A DNA stretch of 64,000 bases, taken from positions 4,066,501 to 4,130,500 of the forward strand of contig NZ_CP114786.1 of assembly GCF_027359675.1 (NCBI RefSeq). The letters are read 5' to 3'. A program made the position numbers and the translations under genes. Source of the stretch: Roseibium sp. Sym1. Lineage in GTDB: Bacteria; Pseudomonadota; Alphaproteobacteria; Rhizobiales; Stappiaceae. The notes under the pieces were generated by a model that saw only the letters and a list, made by a program, of their open reading frames with translations, had not been told where the DNA came from and did no database searches. Shown piece after piece: positions 63,639 to 64,000 of the stretch; the stretch's first letter is position 1; every line of letters starts with the position of its first letter.

Positions 63639-64000
63639 TCAGGCCGCCGGTTCCGTCGCCTTGAAGGCCGTCCGTCGCCCGAAGGCTTCCAGCCAAGCCG
63701 ACAGGTTCGGCGCGCCCTTCAGCAGCAGCCTGCCTTCCTCGGCCTTTCCGAGCAGCGCCAGCATCGGTGCTGCATGGCAGTCGGCAAGGGACGGACGGTC
63801 GCCGAGGAGGAAAGGGCCGTCCGCCACCAGCGCCTCCAGCGCCGCCAGAACCGTGCGCGCCGGACCCATGGCCGAGGCGATGGCGACCTCGTCGGCGGCG
63901 CCGCCGTCACGGGTCTTCACGACTCGTTCCACATAGATCTCCCAGACCAGTGTCCGGTAGGCATGTGTGTCGAGGATCGAGAGGAACTGTGTCATGCGGG
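63639..64000 (-). CDS. glutathione S-transferase, C-terminal part (gene runs off the window)
   Basis: About 120 residues are visible. Sequence matches the GST C-terminal helical domain: M-T-Q-F-L-S-I-L-D-T-H-A-Y-R, L-L-G-D-R-P-S-L-A-D-C-H-A-A-P-M. The thioredoxin-fold N-terminal half is missing because the gene starts beyond 64000; the Met at 63995 is most likely internal. Confidence 0.8.
   Translation of the reverse strand, partial: RMTQFLSILDTHAYRTLVWEIYVERVVKTRDGGAADEVAIASAMGPARTVLAALEALVADGPFLLGDRPSLADCHAAPMLALLGKAEEGRLLLKGAPNLSAWLEAFGRRTAFKATEPAA

Overview
The window looks like the chromosome of a GC-rich alphaproteobacterium. recA is followed directly by alaS, Tat and lipoprotein export signals are common, LexA-type GAAC-N7 boxes precede recA, and several families present (DUF1194, DUF1348, Bat/MoxR cluster) are typical of the group. 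A marine Stappiaceae/Roseibium-like member is my best guess, by overall feel only. Most of the window is compact core or accessory DNA with short operons. Long open frames antisense to real genes are frequent because of the high GC, and I have left them out.

1-14 kb: a histidine kinase; a TetR-controlled alkylhydroperoxidase-like/NTF2-like pair with two identical operators; two translationally coupled secreted proteins, the larger resembling MACPF pore formers; a PAS-CPBP membrane protein whose protease motifs are degenerate; a radical SAM protein; a DUF1194 von Willebrand protein; D-erythronate dehydrogenase and an SDR. 14-21.8 kb: hemerythrin and a glutathionyl-hydroquinone reductase (+), converging on a six-gene MoxR/DUF58/DUF4381/BatA/BatB-C/BatD operon (-). 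21.8-29.2 kb: two secreted phosphatase/sulfatase enzymes, then a 1106-residue GH64-like/DUF4114 protein. 29.3-32.5 kb: AraC, VOC, a 260-bp MITE, a TetR/VOC divergent pair and a lipoprotein. 32.6-39.1 kb: a three-gene TelA-like/DUF6384/coiled-coil cassette divergent from a large MscS channel. 39.1-41.8 kb: pseudouridine catabolism (psuG and a PfkB kinase) and a PEGA-like lipoprotein. 42-46.8 kb: an XRE regulator, a CocE-type hydrolase and a Tat-exported peptide-binding protein, linked by a shared three-half-site operator.

47.3-53.5 kb is the most unusual part. It is an AT-richer island of about 6.2 kb bounded by perfect 54-bp direct repeats and inserted just upstream of recA. It carries a zinc-ribbon/2-TM gene pair, a frameshifted nuclease-like gene, a DUF6161-like membrane protein, an IS3-family element, a YkgJ-type cysteine-cluster protein and an uncharacterised 310-residue protein whose last codons lie inside the right repeat. 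No integrase is present. The layout suggests a small mobile or satellite element, possibly carrying defence genes; that function is inferred.

53.7-64 kb returns to core DNA: recA, alaS, a GDPD enzyme, a cyclic-nucleotide-gated K+ channel, an Asp/Glu racemase, a Tat cupin divergent from an AraC regulator, and the C-terminal part of a GST that runs off the end. A dispersed palindromic intergenic repeat occurs four times (about 0.05, 3.1, 8.3 and 60.6 kb).
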